NCBI GenBank assembly: GCA_963797835.1
Contig: CAWCRN010000015.1
Location: 62,001-126,000 of the forward strand
Direction of reading: 5' to 3'
From: JBDTSW01 sp963797835
GTDB lineage: Bacteria; Actinomycetota; Thermoleophilia; Solirubrobacterales; 70-9
DNA length: 64,000 nt
Part shown: positions 61,474 to 64,000 of the stretch, piece after piece
Layout of the letters: each line of letters starts with the position of its first letter
Position numbering within the stretch: the stretch's first letter is position 1
Program-made: the position numbers and the translations under genes
Notes under the pieces: generated by a model
The model's input: only the letters and a program-made list of their open reading frames with translations
Told to the model about the DNA's origin: nothing
Database searches by the model: none

Positions 61474-62368
61474 CTAGACGACCACCACGCCGTTGCCCCC
61501 ACCCGCCTTCGCGCGATACAGCGCGCGGTCGGCGCGGTGGTAGACCTCGCCGGCGTCGATCGAGCCGTCGCTGACGCAGATCCCGCCCGAGAGCGTGAGC
61601 GTGCCGGCCCCGCGGAACGCCTCGCCGCCGATCGCGCCCCGGGCGCGGGCCACGGCCTTCATGGCGCCGTCCGCGTCGGTCTCGGGGAGGATCCAGCCGA
61701 ACTCGTCCCCTCCCACCCGCGCGAGGTGCTCGCCGGTGCGAACGAGGGCTCCCAGCCGCGCGGCGGCCTCGGCGAGCACCCGGTCGCCGGCCGGGTGGCC
61801 GCCGGCGTCGTTCACCCGCTTGAAGCCGTCGAGGTCGAGGATCGCGAGGCTCAGCGATCGCTCGTGGCGGCGGGCGCGGGCGACCTCCCCCGCGAGGTTC
61901 ACGAGGAAGCTGCGCTTGTTGAGCAGCCCGGTCAGCTCGTCCTTGGCCGCGAGCTCGGCCAACCGCTGCTCGCGCTGGCGCGTGCGGCTGATGTCGCGGA
62001 CCGTGAGGACGCGGGCGACCACCTCGTCCCCGGCCCGGGCCGTCCCCGCGGCTACCGCGCCGTGCGAAGCGTGAGCCGTCACGGCGCATGAGCGTCACCT
62101 CGACCTCACCCCTACCGGTGGCTCGCAGCTCGCGCATGAAGCGGAGCATCCGGCCCGTCTCCTCCGGCGGGAAGAACGGGAACGGCAGCTTCGCGCCGAT
62201 CAGCTCCTCGCGCTCGAACCCGGTGATCTCGGTCAGGGCCGGGTTGACCTCGACGATTCGCTCGTCGTCGGCCACGACGAGGCCGTCGGGAATCGCCTCG
62301 AGGACCGCCTCGAGGAACTCGGGGGTCGGAGATGACCTGGGTTGTTCGGACGGGGTGGGCGTAGCGAT
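61474..62368 (-). CDS. PAS-GGDEF diguanylate cyclase, one frameshift
   Basis: Synthesises c-di-GMP. The N-terminal PAS domain reads IVEVNPALTEITGFEREELIGAKLPF, then RMLRFMRELRATGRGEVEVTLMRRDGSRF; a shift near 62080 joins the coiled linker RQREQRLAELAAKDELTGLLN and the GGDEF domain with active-site RVGGDEFGWILPE (about residue 205). The primary inhibitory RxxD is not obvious. No normal start lies upstream of the PAS domain; the open frame reaches past an ATC at 62368, so the start is uncertain. Ends at 61474; the ligand of the PAS domain is unknown. Confidence 0.8.
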
Positions 62369-62385
62369 CTCGGGCCCAATGTAGT

Positions 62386-62413
62386 AGGGGCCCGGCGCGA
62401 ACGCCGGGCCCCT
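62386..62413 (-). terminator. hairpin terminator after groEL
   Basis: Minus strand: AGGGGCCCGGCG-TTCG-CGCCGGGCCCCT, a 12-bp stem with a TTCG tetraloop, 60 bases after the groEL stop. No long T-run follows. Confidence 0.7.
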
Positions 62414-62472
62414 CGAAGTCGCCTCCTCGCGGAGGCACTCGCCTGTTGAGGCGAGCGTAGCGCGGAATCGCG

Positions 62473-64000
<1,528 letters not shown>

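Overview
The window is about 70% G+C and densely packed, mostly with housekeeping genes of a high-GC actinobacterium. The closest fit is the Thermoleophilia/Solirubrobacterales. Evidence: an FtsH-type protease beside a DUF1385 membrane protein, an F420-associated zincin-like protein (DUF2342), an AdnA/AddB-like helicase-nuclease, PAC2, a c-di-AMP riboswitch ahead of an M23 peptidase, and a surface protein with an N-terminal anchor and degenerate repeats typical of that group. This placement is inference; there is no rRNA or tRNA gene here to confirm it. No phage, plasmid, IS element or CRISPR array is visible.

Layout. 1-651 is the end of an unknown gene. 691-8323 (minus) is a tight nine-gene run, ccmA-ccmB-ccmC-ccmD-hemA-hemC-cobA/hemD-SAM hydrolase-birA, for haem/sirohaem synthesis and cytochrome c maturation. 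8391-12677 holds three secreted cupredoxin-FN3 paralogs, an aldehyde dehydrogenase and an esterase. 12688-20561 holds rarA, an M20 peptidase, DUF1385, ftsH, a methylmalonyl-CoA epimerase-like gene, a methyltransferase, a YjbQ protein and an SDR. 20641-25034 (minus) holds an MMPL exporter, a BtrH-like protein and a polytopic membrane protein. 25142-28273 is a lipid-phosphate cluster (diacylglycerol kinase-like, cardiolipin synthase-like, PAP2). 28278-33125 holds ychF, the riboswitch with its M23 peptidase, a lipocalin-like protein and an aldehyde dehydrogenase.

33213-39222 (minus) holds an SSI-like lipoprotein, a surface protein, msrA, a lytic transglycosylase, fumC, a lipoprotein and a beta-propeller protein. 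39286-46377 holds ileS, a propeller protein, thioredoxin, a GT2 glycosyltransferase and PolX. 46484-50666 holds a MarR/MFS pair, a membrane protein, otsB, two half-length TSUP genes and arfB. 50870-57919 holds a YhaM-like HD protein, PAC2, the helicase-nuclease, an IMPase and DUF2342. 57943-64000 holds a LexA-like box, a basic coiled-coil protein, a candidate small RNA with terminator, mrp, ferredoxin, an epimerase, a diguanylate cyclase and groEL (cut by the window edge).

Two genome-wide features stand out. About twenty genes, including essential ones (ileS, hemA, hemC), carry one or more single-base frameshifts, often in homopolymers; this looks like uncorrected sequence error, so the coordinates of those genes span the whole repaired reading. 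Many genes start 5-8 bases after a TANNNT -10 hexamer, implying leaderless mRNAs; others overlap the upstream stop codon (ATGA, GTGA, TTGA, perhaps CTGA). Two families of dispersed structured repeats, each present twice, are the least explained elements.
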